Assembly (NCBI RefSeq): GCF_024345575.1
Contig: NZ_JAGQBJ010000001.1
Location: 582,673-646,672 of the forward strand
Direction: 5' to 3'
DNA from: Cyanobium sp. Morenito 9A2
GTDB taxonomy: Bacteria; Cyanobacteriota; Cyanobacteriia; PCC-6307; Cyanobiaceae
Length of the DNA: 64,000 bases
This document shows, piece by piece, positions 37,362 to 47,162 of the stretch. The notes under the pieces were generated by a model. That model worked only from the letters and a program-made list of their open reading frames with translations. It made no database searches and was not told where the DNA came from. Both the position numbers and the translations under genes were made by a program. The stretch's first letter is position 1. Each line of letters opens with the position of its first letter.

Positions 37362-38075
37362 TCAGGGTTCCCCCTTGGACCCTTCGCCACCGGTCAGGGA
37401 GGCGGCAGCGGCGGCTGCAACGGCGGGCCGATCGACCAGGTCCTCAAGGAGCCGCCGGCCTCCTGTGATCAGCTTTTCGCCCCGCAGGGCCCCCAGGGCG
37501 GCCCCGCTGGCGATCCAATCGGGGGCCCCGGGGGGGAGCCACTGGCGCAGGCGCGCCAGGCTGCGCCACTGCCGCGGCCAATGGAAGGTGCGGGCCGAGC
37601 GCAGGGGCGCCCCGCGGTTCACGCCGGTGGGCACCAGGAGTCGACCGCAGAACAACCCCCCCGCCTCCACCGCCAGCACGACGCTGGCCCCCGGGGTGGG
37701 CCCCGGCGTCCAGAGCAGCCGCAGCCCACCCCGGGGCTCGGCCTCCTCGGCGAAGGTTTCCAGCCGCTCCACCCCCGGCAGCAGGTAGGCCTCCTGCTCC
37801 TGTACCAGCACTGGCCAGCCCAGGGCTTCCTGGAAGCGCCGGCAACGGCCATGGCCCTCACGGCTGGTGAGCAGGATCTGCCCCGCTGGGCGCTCGCGCA
37901 GGAAGGCCAGATTGGCTTCGCTCCAGCCCGGGCAGTCGATCAGCACACCGCCGTCCGGCAGGGCAAGCCACCAGGCGGTGCCCCCCTGGCTGTCCCGGTT
38001 CGGGGCGAAAACCCAGAGATCGTCCCGCACCGGCTGGGGGGGACGCCCGGCTTCGCTGGGGCTGGCGAAGGCCAT
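37362..38075 (-). CDS. Metallo-beta-lactamase-fold protein with degenerate metal site
   Basis: Starting at 38075 (MAFASPSEAGRPPQPVRDDL) the protein has 237 aa. The fold is suggested by WVFAPNRDSQGGTAWWLALP, GVLIDCPGWSEANLAFL and LWTPGPTPGASVVLAVE. The usual HxHxDH zinc motif is replaced by LLTSREGHGR, so hydrolase activity is doubtful. Its ATG overlaps head to head with the first possible ATG of glgX on the other strand. The frame is open further upstream to 38222, inside glgX. Confidence 0.75.
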   Translation of the reverse strand: MAFASPSEAGRPPQPVRDDLWVFAPNRDSQGGTAWWLALPDGGVLIDCPGWSEANLAFLRERPAGQILLTSREGHGRCRRFQEALGWPVLVQEQEAYLLPGVERLETFAEEAEPRGGLRLLWTPGPTPGASVVLAVEAGGLFCGRLLVPTGVNRGAPLRSARTFHWPRQWRSLARLRQWLPPGAPDWIASGAALGALRGEKLITGGRRLLEDLVDRPAVAAAAAASLTGGEGSKGEP

Positions 38076-40182
38076 GGAGTTATCGCAGCGGATCACCGGC
38101 CTAGCTTGTGGCAGCCACCCGCGCGGCCCCTTGGCGTCAATCCAACTGGGACACCCCTGGCCCCTCGGGTCGAGTCTCACTGCCGCTGGTGTGAACTTTT
38201 CGGTGGTCGCCCCCAGGGCCACCCGGGTGGAATTGCTGCTCTTCGATGGTGGAGACGCCCTGGAGCCCTCCCGGGTGATCGCCCTGGACGGGCGCCACCG
38301 CTCTGGCGACCACTGGCACGTGGAGGTGCCGGGGATCGGCGTGGGGACGCGCTACGGCTACCGGGTTTTCGGGCCCTTGCTGCCCGGCCAGCATTGCTTC
38401 GATCCCTCCAAAGTGCTGCTCGATCCCTGCGCCCGGGCGATCGACGGCTGGCAGGTCTACCGGCGCGCCGATGCCGCCGGCCTCGCCCCCAACACCGCCA
38501 GCTGCCTCAAGGGGGTGGTGACCGAGCGCGATCGCTTCGATTTCGTGGCCGCTCCACGGCCCCGCCACAGCTGGCAGCGCACGGTGATCTACGAGCTGCA
38601 CGTGGGCGGTTTCACCAGGGGAGCCGGTTGCCCCGTGAGCCGCGCCCTGCAGGGCACCTTCCTGGGTCTGATCGAAGTGCTGGGCGAACTCAAGGCCCTG
38701 GGGGTCACCGCCCTGGAGCTTCTGCCGGTCATGGCCTTCGACCCCCACGATGCGCCCCCCGGCCGACTGAACCACTGGGGCTACAGCCCCTTGAGTTGGC
38801 TGGCGCCCCACCATGCCTATGTGGCCGGCGGCGACCCGCTCACGGCCCGCGACCAGGTGCGGAGGCTGGTGAACGCCTGCCACCAGCTGGGCCTCGAGGT
38901 GCTGGTCGATGTGGTCTACAACCACACCACCGAAGGCAGCCCCGTGGGGCCAACGCTCAGTTGGCGCGGCTTCGACGATCGCCTCTACTACCACCAGACC
39001 CCCCTGGGGGAGTACATGGATGTGAGTGGTTGCGGCAACACCGTGGCGGCCAACCGTCCCCTGGTGCGGCGGCTGATCCTCGAATCGATGCGTTGCTGGG
39101 CCCTGGAGCTGGGGGTGGATGGGTTTCGCTTCGACCTCGGCATCGCCCTGTCCCGAGGGGAGGGTCTCGCCCCCCTGGACGCGCCGCCCCTGTTTGAGGA
39201 GATCGAGGCCGATCCGGAACTGAGTGAGCTCAAGCTCGTGAGCGAGCCCTGGGACTGTGGCGGCCTCTACCGGCTGAGCGATTTCCCGGCCCGGCGGGTG
39301 GCCGCCTGGAACGGACGCTTCCGCGATGACCTGCGCAGCTTCTGGAAAGGCGATGAAAAGACCAGCTGGTCGATGGCCCAGCGGCTCAACGGCAGCCCGG
39401 ATCTGTTTGGCGGACAGCCGGCGGAGGCCGGCCGCTGCATCACTTTCGTCACTGCCCATGACGGCTTCACCCTGGCGGATCTGGTCAGCTACGACCGCAA
39501 GCACAACCTCGCCAACGGCGAGGACGACCGGGACGGCGATAACCACAACAACAGCTGGAACCACGGGGTGGAAGGCCCCAGCAACGACCGTGCGGTGATG
39601 GCCCTGCGGGAGCGGCAGCTGCGCAACCTGCTGGCCTCCCTGCTGTTGGCGCCAGGGGTGCCGATGCTTCTGATGGGCGATGAGGTGCGCCGCAGTCAGG
39701 GGGGCAACAACAACGCCTGGTGCCAGAACAACCCGATCGGCTGGATGCACTGGCAGACCAATGGCGAGGACCAGGCCCTGCGTCAGTTCTGCCGTCGGCT
39801 TCTGCGGCTTCGCGAGCGGCTGGCGCCGCTGCTGAACCCGGCCCACGGGCCCCTTGAGAGGCGGCCGGTGCAGCGCCACTGGCACGGGGTGGAACTGAAT
39901 GCCCCCGACTGGGCCAGCTGGTCCCATTCCCTGGCCTGGAGCCTGGAGACAGCCCACCAGGGGGCGCTGCTCTGGTGCGGCATGAACGCCTACTTCAAGG
40001 CGATGCACTTCGATCTGCCCCCTAGCCGCGGCGGCTGGTTGCGCGTGATCGACACCGCCCTGCCCGCCGGCCAGGATCTGCCCGAGCGGCCCGAACCCTG
40101 GATCCCGCCCGGGGCACCGCTGGAGAGCCGCAGCCTGATGCTGCTGGTGGCGGCGCCACTGCTGGAGGGGTTCAGGCTCTGA
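38074..40182 (+). CDS. glgX: Glycogen debranching enzyme (isoamylase-type, GlgX)
   Basis: The 702-aa GH13 enzyme cleaves alpha-1,6 branches of glycogen. A CBM48 domain at about residues 30-120 (AAGVNFSVVAPRATRVELLL) precedes the catalytic barrel. Active-site regions are DVVYNHTTEG, DGFRFDLGIAL (nucleophile Asp), LVSEPWDCGG (acid Glu-type region) and VTAHDGFTLADLVSYDRKHN. The first ATG is at 38074, but the family's N-terminus corresponds to LGHPWPLGSSLTAAGVNFSV. The true start may therefore be a TTG near 38130, which would also free a promoter region. Confidence 0.92.
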   Translation: MELSQRITGLACGSHPRGPLASIQLGHPWPLGSSLTAAGVNFSVVAPRATRVELLLFDGGDALEPSRVIALDGRHRSGDHWHVEVPGIGVGTRYGYRVFGPLLPGQHCFDPSKVLLDPCARAIDGWQVYRRADAAGLAPNTASCLKGVVTERDRFDFVAAPRPRHSWQRTVIYELHVGGFTRGAGCPVSRALQGTFLGLIEVLGELKALGVTALELLPVMAFDPHDAPPGRLNHWGYSPLSWLAPHHAYVAGGDPLTARDQVRRLVNACHQLGLEVLVDVVYNHTTEGSPVGPTLSWRGFDDRLYYHQTPLGEYMDVSGCGNTVAANRPLVRRLILESMRCWALELGVDGFRFDLGIALSRGEGLAPLDAPPLFEEIEADPELSELKLVSEPWDCGGLYRLSDFPARRVAAWNGRFRDDLRSFWKGDEKTSWSMAQRLNGSPDLFGGQPAEAGRCITFVTAHDGFTLADLVSYDRKHNLANGEDDRDGDNHNNSWNHGVEGPSNDRAVMALRERQLRNLLASLLLAPGVPMLLMGDEVRRSQGGNNNAWCQNNPIGWMHWQTNGEDQALRQFCRRLLRLRERLAPLLNPAHGPLERRPVQRHWHGVELNAPDWASWSHSLAWSLETAHQGALLWCGMNAYFKAMHFDLPPSRGGWLRVIDTALPAGQDLPERPEPWIPPGAPLESRSLMLLVAAPLLEGFRL

Positions 40183-40281
40183 GGCAGGTGGGCCCCAACC
40201 CGCCCAGGCCAGCAGCTTCCAGTCCATCGACGTCCCGCTCCCCACAGGGCGTCGCCAGGATGGGGGGAACGCGCCCTCCCC

Positions 40282-40539
40282 ATGCTGCTGCCTTCCCCCT
40301 TCGTCCCCCTCGCCGCCGCAGCCCTCATGGCGAAGATCGCCGGGTTGCAGGCCACGGTGCTGCTGCTGCTCACCCTGCTGCTCAAGGCCAGGATTCAGAT
40401 CAAGGCGGCGTCGGCCTTGGGGTTGACCCTGTTGGCGCTGCAGACTCTGGTTTTCCTCGTCGCCGGCGGCACCCTCGCTCTGGGGTCCCTCGCCGCTGGG
40501 GGCGTGGCCCTCAGCCGCCGACCCGCCCCGACCCGCTGA
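40282..40539 (+). CDS. Small membrane protein, unknown function
   Basis: The 85-aa protein has two or three hydrophobic segments (LQATVLLLLTLLLKA, LGLTLLALQTLVFLVAGGT) and a short basic tail. It starts 4 bases before the end of a GC-rich segment after glgX and ends 4 bases before the next reading frame at 40544. No family is recognised. Conserved hydrophobic pattern and tight spacing are the only support. Confidence 0.5.
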   Translation: MLLPSPFVPLAAAALMAKIAGLQATVLLLLTLLLKARIQIKAASALGLTLLALQTLVFLVAGGTLALGSLAAGGVALSRRPAPTR

Positions 40540-40543
40540 CGCC

Positions 40544-41102
40544 GTGATCGCGACCCTGCCCCCCTGGCGGCCGTTGCTGCGCGCGGCCCGGGAACAGGAA
40601 GGTTGCTCGCCCGCTGCCCGCTGGCTGCAATTGGCCAGCGTTGCCTGCGATCGGACGCCGCGGGTGCGCACCCTGGTCTTCCGGGGCTGGGCCGAGGGCG
40701 CCGCCCTCGACCTGCTTACCGATGGCCGCAGCGCCAATGCTGCCGAACTCCAGCCGCCGCCCGCCATTGAGCTCTGCTGGTTGCTGCCCAGGGCCCGCGC
40801 TCAGTTCTCCTTGCGCGGAACTGTCTTGACGTTGGGCGATGGCGTCGCACGGCAGGAACGGCAGCGGCACTGGGACGGCCTCTCCCCCGCGGCTTGAGCC
40901 CTCTGGGGCTGGCCTGAACCCGGTGCGCCCCTGGATCCTGCAGCCGCTTTCCCCGAGGAGCTGGAGTGGGGCACCACAGCCTGCCCCATTCCAGCTGCTG
41001 CACATCGGGATCGAGCAGGTGGAGCTGCTGGAGCTCAGCGCCCATCCGCACAGGCGCCGCTGCTGGCAGAACCGGGGGGGGCGGAGCGGCTGAACCCCTG
41101 AG
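40544..41102 (+). pseudogene. Pyridoxamine 5'-phosphate oxidase-like flavoprotein (Alr4036 type), broken
   Basis: Residues 1-117 are a good N-terminal half: WRPLLRAAREQEGCSPAARW, QLASVACDRTPRVRTLVFRG, LDLLTDGRSANAAELQ and ELCWLLPRARAQF. The frame stops at TGA 40895-40897 where the family continues. Sequence after the stop stays recognisable in the same frame (ALWGWPEPGAPLDPAAAFPE) and then shifts to another frame (QLLHIGIEQVELLELSAHPH, RRRCWQ). The family's usual terminal RLNP is found near 41099 in a further frame. At least one nonsense and two frameshift lesions are present. Confidence 0.8.
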
Positions 41103-41372
41103 CGGGCTTGCGGACCCCTGGCGCGCGGCGTTGCCCAACGAGGCTCATTCCCTCCCGCCAGCGCCGATGGGACAGGGATACCCGCAGTCGCCCAATGAAC
41201 GCTGCTGCGCTGCTGCCCATGGCGGCCCGATCGACCATCTCCTTGAGCCAGTGACCTGCTGGGGCAGGGGGCCTCAACGACGACCAGGCTCCGATGCCGA
41301 GGAGATCCTTGCTCGACACCCCGGTCGCGCTGACGGAGGTGGTCGCCCCGCCACCGTGAGCCTCGGCCATCG
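41103..41372. other. Spacer without recognised gene
   Basis: Frames on both strands here show no family features. Given the decayed flanks it is probably former coding sequence that is no longer readable. Confidence 0.4.
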
Positions 41373-42242
41373 CTAACGCGGCGTCCATCTGATCCTGCCC
41401 CCGCTCGCCCTGCCCCTGACGTGACTCCCTTTGCTGCTCCAGTCCGTGTGAGAGCTGACGGGGTGATCTGGCCGCCTTCCATTGCTGGATGACGTCCAGG
41501 GGGACGTACGCCCCTGGAGATCAGCGTGCGGTCTGTAGGCGTTGAACTCGATTCGGTGCTGCTCTGCCAACACCCTTACCTCAGACAAAGATGAAACGTG
41601 CTCAATCGTCAGGAATTCATCCCTGAGTCTGCCGTTGAATGACTCTACGAATGGGTTCTCCCAGGGTGAGCTCGGCGGTATGCATGTCGTATCCGAACCA
41701 CTGCCCGTGCATCACTCCCATAGCGCATGGGCAATGAACTCAGGGCCATTGTCCATCCTCAGATGGGTGGGTACTGGATTATGCCTTGGCAACTCCATGA
41801 TCCTATCGATCACATCCACAGACTTGTAGTGCCGGCCCACCCGAATGGCCAGGCAGACACGGCTCATGTCATCCACCATGTTCGGGATCTTGAACGTCTG
41901 GCCATTCATTGTCTGGTCGAACTGGAGGTCGATTGCCCACACATGGTGCGGGTACTCGGCTCTCATCAACCCCCTGGAACTGTCTGTGGGCCCTGAGCGC
42001 TTTCGCTTGCGTGGCAGGGGGCGCTGGAGCCCCTTCTCGGGCCAGATCCGTTCCACCCGCTTGTGATTGACCCTCCAGCCGTCGAGCCGCAGCCGCCGGT
42101 AAGCCAGCCGCCGGCCCGAGCGGCCATGGCACCGGGCCAGCTCACGAATCCGCAGGCACCTCGCGGCGAATTGTGGCAGCGATCCTGCCGAACCGCGACG
42201 GCTCTGCGGCGACGCTCCGGGCTTAGACGTTTCCCTCGGCAA
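41373..42242 (-). pseudogene. IS3-family transposase OrfB (DDE integrase), broken
   Basis: Reading from about 42240 the frame shows RIRELARCHGRSGRRLAYRR, DGWRVNHKRVERIWPEKGLQ and the rve core YPHHVWAIDLQFDQTMNGQT with its first catalytic Asp. FKIPNMVDDMSRVCLAIRVG and LRMDNGPEFIAHALWE hold the second Asp. An in-frame TGA at 41712-41714 interrupts it. The same frame then resumes with SPWENPFVESFNGRLRDEF (third acidic residue) and IEFNAYRPHADLQGRTSP, and ends in altered sequence. The N-terminal HTH portion is missing. The DDE residues survive, but the protein is split. Confidence 0.85.
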
Positions 42243-42525
42243 GCTCCTGCTGCTGGGCAGAAGCCTTCGTCTAGAGCCTGGTGATCTCCTGTTCCAGCTC
42301 CTTGAGGCGCTTGGCCTCTGTCGCCTTCATCCCCCCGTACAGCTGCTGCCAGCCGTGGTTAGTGGGTGCGGAGACCTCCAGGGCCCGGCAGATGTCCGCG
42401 ACGGTCTGGCCCTGATTGAGCAGCTGCTCAGCAGTGCACAGCTTGCGGATGATCTGCTCGGGGTTGTGGCGCTTGCGTTTCGGGGGCTTCTCCTGGCCAC
42501 CTCTGCGCGGTAGGGAAGCTCTCAT
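42236..42525 (-). pseudogene. IS3-family transposase OrfA, broken
   Basis: From ATG at 42525 the protein reads KPPKRKRHNPEQIIRKLCTA, EQLLNQGQTVADICRALEVS and KATEAKRLKELEQEITRL, the HTH and leucine-zipper parts of IS3 OrfA. It hits TAG at 42271-42273. The expected continuation (ELAEGN) is still visible after the stop, up to about 42236. A normal programmed frameshift between OrfA and OrfB can no longer produce transposase. No inverted terminal repeats could be identified by eye. Confidence 0.8.
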
Positions 42526-43812
42526 AGGGCCTGGTTCAGTGTTTGGGGTCGACGTCACGATCTCTCCAGGGGTTACACCGCCGAACGGCCGGCCCCTACG
42601 AACACATCCGCCCCGGTCGGGCCAGCGCCCTTCCCCGGCACCGGCCAAAACGCGGAGCCGAACAGCTCTGTCCTCACCGGCATTGGGAACGCCATCGGCA
42701 GTCCGCTGAACGACTGGATTCGCGCCGGCTCCGGCTCGATCATTGAGGGCGCTGCGGGAACCGACGACCACCCTGTCGAGGCGGAGGACGGCGTCACCCT
42801 CAGCTACCAGGGTACGAGCGTTGGTGTGTCCCCGTCGATCTTCGTCGATGGCGCGATCAGCAGCGGCGGCGACGCCGAAGGCGATGTCGTGGGGATCCTC
42901 ACGATCCCAGGTGGAGCTCCTTTCTTCCCGTTGTCGTTCGCATCCACAAACTCCGGTGGCCTGGTGGGATCGGCGCAGTGCGACTCGCTCGGTGGAGACA
43001 TCTCCGCCAGCGGCTTGTTCAGCGATCCCTTCATCTTCACCGGCAACGGCGGCGATGACGTGTTTCAGATCACCGGAGTCGCTGGCGGAGGAGCCGTCAT
43101 GATCACTGACTTTGACAACGACAGTGGGAGCGAGGATCAGATTGACCTCCGACCACTCGGCGCAACTGCTTCCGATCTCGACTCCCTCGTAGAGGCCGTC
43201 GTGGTGAACAATGCCAATGGCTCACCCATTCTCAGCGTCCAAATTCAATCAACTGTCCCCTCTCTTTCGCTGGCAGATTTCCTCTCTGCGCCTCTGTCTC
43301 CGGTGTCGTCAAACTGATTGGGGGGCGATGTTCTGGCAGATGGCTCCGGTTCGGACCGACTGATCGGCAGCACCAGCCAGGACGTTCTGTGTGGCAATCG
43401 TGGCCGTGCCGTGCTCATCGGTCACGCTGGAGGGGATTGGCTGGATCGCGGTGCGGGGCGGCGAAGGGGATGACAGGGCTTCTGGTGGGGTGGGCTCGGA
43501 CCGGTTGTATGGAAAGGGGGGCAGGGATGTTCTGCGCTGTGACAACGGAGACGACACGCTGGATGGCGGTGCCGGGGCCGACAAGATGCGCGGTGGGCGG
43601 GTGCCGACACCTTCCTGTTGCGCTTTGGCGAAATTCAAGGTGACCGGATTGCGGATTTCAGTCGCCTGAAGGGCGACCGGTTGGTGCTCGCCGGCAGCAT
43701 CCCGCTGTCAGTCGTCGGGCTGGGCGGGGGCATCTTCTCCATCTCCGATGGCGTGACCCCCGAGACAATCACAGTGTTCAATGTGGTCCAATCGGATTTC
43801 GGCATGGTTTGA
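42514..43812 (+). pseudogene. RTX (haemolysin-type calcium-binding) protein, 5'-less and frameshifted
   Basis: An open frame from 42514 lacks a start until GTG 42826 and carries a Gly/Asp-rich protein (SVLTGIGNAIGSPLNDWIRA, FTGNGGDDVFQITGV, VMITDFDNDSGSEDQIDLRP). It stops at 43315-43317. RTX nonapeptide repeats continue after the stop ([20 protein letters not shown]), shift frame near 43455 ([33 protein letters not shown]) and shift again near 43605. The last segment is the terminal module ([30 protein letters not shown]), ending at 43812. RTX proteins are secreted by type I systems. This copy abuts the IS3 remnant and has lost its 5' end and frame. Confidence 0.8.
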
Positions 43813-46030
43813 ATGCGGCTGCGGCGTGGCTGCCACTGACGGAATGCAGATAACCACGGCCACCTGTTCGACAGCGGAAATCACTTCCTCAAGATCGAGA
43901 GCATTGTTGCCTCGATCAGAAGCTCGTGCCACTGAGGCGGCATCACGTTGTGCTGCGGCGGAGAGTGGATCCCTCGTGGGTTGCATGGAGCTCCTGGGTT
44001 GAGCAGCAAACTCCGCACTCCGGCATGGATGTTCCGGACATGCCGTGCCGTTGCAGATCGTTGAGATGGCCAGGTTGGATCAGCACTTGCCACTGGAGCC
44101 GTCAGCTGCACAAGAAATTGAAGTGGCTCAGGCAACGATTAGGATATTTGGTCATTCACAAGGCATGAATCATGCCTAGATAGCTGAATGTGTTGGCTGT
44201 TGAGTGACCTGTTGATCCGGTATGTTTATGTGGAACTCCCTGCCTTTTCAAGTCAAGGGATGATGGTCAACAAGATGCTGCGTTGCGGTGCGAGCGTTGC
44301 CGAGTGGATCCCGTGTGGTCATCAGCACTGGTTTTGGACCTGCTCCTCGCCTGCCAGCTGAAGGATAGGCAGATTCGCAGATGTGATTCTTGCCACGTCC
44401 AGAAGGATGCCACGAATCACCAAGTCGCTGGCACGAGCTGTGATGGCGCATAGCCCTCAAGCCCAAACATCTGATTGACAGCTTTGTGATGATGGCGGCC
44501 ATGATACGGGTCTCGACGATTGGCGCCTCGCGCTTCATTCTGGCGGGAATCATCGAGAGGAAGGTAGACGAGGCTTTCATGGGCAGTGGTCGTATTGCTC
44601 TTCTTCGTGCCGGCTGTACGGTATTTCTGCACTCTGTGATCCAGGACCATGTGGCCGGTCGGATAGCTTCTGCAAAGGTGAGATGTTCGCGGTTGATGAT
44701 CACGCGTGTCTCGTGCAGAGCCACTGGACGATGACCACCAGCCGCCCCGGGGCCATGGCCGCAGGTGTGGCGATCAGCAGGCCTGTGTGAAGCCCGTTGC
44801 GCATCGATCACATCCAGCCTGCTCCACGGGCGCCCTTCAATCTGCCCCGATTCCAGTGAATGCAATCGATTTGGCCCCGAGGACGGTGGATGGAGAAGCC
44901 GACGTCCTTCCGTGCCTGGCGACCTGAGCAGAGCACCCTGTTACAACCATCGTCGGGTGATGGGTTTTCGGATGATCACCAGGTGTTTTTCTGCTGGATC
45001 TGGTGGATGGGCTCGAGTTCGCCGCAATTCTGATCCCCGCTCAGGCCATGGGACCATCTGCCGAGAGGGGCTTTGACCGGCGGATGAGGATGGAGTTTTC
45101 CGCCATGTGATTGACCTGCCTGCTGCTCAACGCCGGCTGCGGGGGTCACGCATTCTCTTCCAGGTCGAGCGGGCCTGCCACGAGGACCTGACCTCCCGGT
45201 CGCTCACGGGTAACCGGTCGGTTGACCACAGCCGCTGCTGCTTCGTAGAACCATGCGTATTCAGCGAATGCCGCCGCCGCAACTTCACAGCCCTCAGAGG
45301 GCTGTTCATGCAGACCCTGCGGCATGGCCAGAAGGACGAGATGGTGGGTCTCGGCCATGGGCCCCGTGCGAGGGCGCAAGCCTCAGGCTTCATCGAAGGA
45401 GCAGGCGATCGCGGAGCCGGTGAGCGGGCCGAGCAGAGAAGCCCGGGGCCTACGCCGCTGCCTGTTGCGGGGCCTGAAGACGCTGATCGGAGAGGCGCAC
45501 CTGATCGCGGCCAACCATCCGCATGCTCAGAGTGTTCAGGTTCAGCGGATCACACCATCCGGCACTGGTGGCGGCAGTGGGGTGAGCGGCAGGGACAGCG
45601 GGGGCCAGAAGAACTGAGCCACCGCCATTCAGCTGAGGGAAGCGTAGGGTTGGATCAGGAGCGGCAGGCTGCTGAGCCAAGGGCCACTGACGCCTGGCCG
45701 ACCAGGGACGGGCCCCTGTTGGGGGGGCTTGGCTTCGTGGGTGGCGGGCTGATAGCGGAGGCAGGCTGGGGAGCGTCTGGAAGGGACGCGCCTGTTTCAG
45801 GTGCCTGCCCCCGACCGCGTCGCGGCGATCATCACGGAGGCGCCCGTCGTTGGCCCCTGGATTGCCGCCAGCGGCCAACCCATCGCGTCCAGGGATTGAC
45901 CAGGCCTGGGACCCTGCCCAGAGGTAGCCGACCGTGTCGACGTGGGTGTCATCACTGGCCGCAAGGGAACCCACCGGAGTTCAGGGGCACAACCGACCTT
46001 CGCGATGCTGACGATCGGACATCCGTCCTT
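43813..46030. other. 2.2-kb region with no readable gene
   Basis: Neither strand has a frame with family-like sequence. Base composition is less extreme than in the core genes. The longer frames (for example 44248-44865 minus and 45107 onward plus) are rich in Arg, Cys, His and Trp, as in shadow or decayed frames. A frame at 45146-45358 minus (QGLHEQPSEGCEVAAAAFAE) has a helical look, but I cannot assign it. The best description is decayed accessory DNA between two recognisable pseudogenes. Confidence 0.5.
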
Positions 46031-46039
46031 CTGAACGAG

Positions 46040-46614
46040 CACCATGAAGCTGAACGAGAGGGCGACCAGGAACCCTTGTCCTGGGCCCGCGTCAAAGGGG
46101 TCCGCGTCCCCAACCCCCCTGGGCCCAACGGCTCGTCACTGAGCTCCGACAGGTACGCCTACAGGCTGTGCTGGTTGGGTTGCCTCCGGCGTCACCTGGC
46201 GGCCCAAGAACAGGAAGGCGATCCCCTTTGCATGGTGGGAGATTGCAACATTGCCCTCGAAGACCGCGACCTCCATGACCCGAAGCGGCTCACAGGCGGA
46301 ATCATGCTCAGCGAGGTCGAGCGCTCAGCCCGCTCAGGCGACCGTTCAGGGCGCCTGAGCGACGTGTTCCGGATGTTCGAAGCTGGCAGCTACCAAGCTG
46401 GTGGGACTACCGCAGCGGCGCCTGGGATCCGGACCGGGGCTGGCGCATCGATCACATCTATCTCTCGGAGGACTTGCAGGTGTGGGCCACGGGCTGCGAG
46501 ATCCACAAGGCCCTCCGCGCCAACGAGAAGCCCAGCGACCATGCCCCGATTGTGGTGCGTCTGCAGATGCCGGAGGAGGAGGAACACGAGGAGAGTGCCG
46601 ACGAAGGCTTCTGA
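46040..46614 (+). pseudogene. Exodeoxyribonuclease III-like gene, frameshifted C-terminal part
   Basis: The frame covering 46100-46400 reads SDRYAYRLCWLGCLRRHLAA, QEQEGDPLCMVGDCNIALED (the GDxN catalytic motif with Cys for the usual Phe) and RDLHDPKRLTGGIML. A frameshift follows at about 46395. The other frame gives WWDYRSGAWDPDRGWRIDHI, YLSEDLQVWATGCEIHKALR and the terminal catalytic SDHAPIVVRL, ending at 46614. The N-terminal third, with the metal-binding Glu, is not recognisable upstream. An intact xth presumably exists elsewhere in the genome. Confidence 0.8.
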
Positions 46615-46658
46615 GCGCCACAGGCCATAAGGTGCACTCTCATCCACGCCAAAGATCG

Positions 46659-47147
46659 GTGACAGGGACAACGAAACGCGCCTGGATTGACCGCACGGCG
46701 TTGGCAGCCCTGGCGGGGATGGCCGTCCTGGGCACCGCCTTGCCGGCCCGCGCCCAGGCCAACTGCACGTTCCTCAAGCCCCTGGGTGGCAGCGGTGATC
46801 CGGTGGTCTCCAAGCAGGTGGGCCCCGGCCGTCTGCTGGGCCGCACCAACTGGAACACCGATTTCGTCGTTGATCGGCCCTTCAGCAGCTACCGCTTCTT
46901 CTTCACGGCCACCTCGACGGACAAGGCCACCTATCCCGTGCAGGGTTTCATGATCTTCACCGACCGGGACAGCCTGAGGCTGTTCAACGTCAACCTGACA
47001 CCCCCGCAGGGCACCGGGCGGATGTTCGGGCCCTTTCCCTCGATCCCCGGCCGGCGCACGAGCCTGATGAACTTCAAGATCGGCGCCAGCTCCCAACCCG
47101 GGGCCCTCGGCTTCAGCTACCGGATCTCCGTGCAGGGATGCCCATGA
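46659..47147 (+). CDS. Exported protein, unknown function
   Basis: The GTG at 46659 starts a 162-aa protein with a signal peptide (LAALAGMAVLGTALPARAQA, cleavage near ARA-QA) and a beta-rich mature domain. CTFLKPLGG and ISVQGCP are a likely disulfide pair at the two ends, with FVVDRPFSSYRFFFTATSTD and FMIFTDRDSLRLFNVNL between. I do not recognise the family. It is intact next to a run of pseudogenes. Confidence 0.65.
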   Translation: MTGTTKRAWIDRTALAALAGMAVLGTALPARAQANCTFLKPLGGSGDPVVSKQVGPGRLLGRTNWNTDFVVDRPFSSYRFFFTATSTDKATYPVQGFMIFTDRDSLRLFNVNLTPPQGTGRMFGPFPSIPGRRTSLMNFKIGASSQPGALGFSYRISVQGCP

Positions 47148-47162
47148 GGGCCAGGCGTTGAC

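Noticed and set aside
44248..44865. A 205-codon minus-strand frame in the unreadable region
   Set aside because: Residue composition (many Arg, His, Cys, Met) and lack of any motif fit a non-coding or decayed frame.
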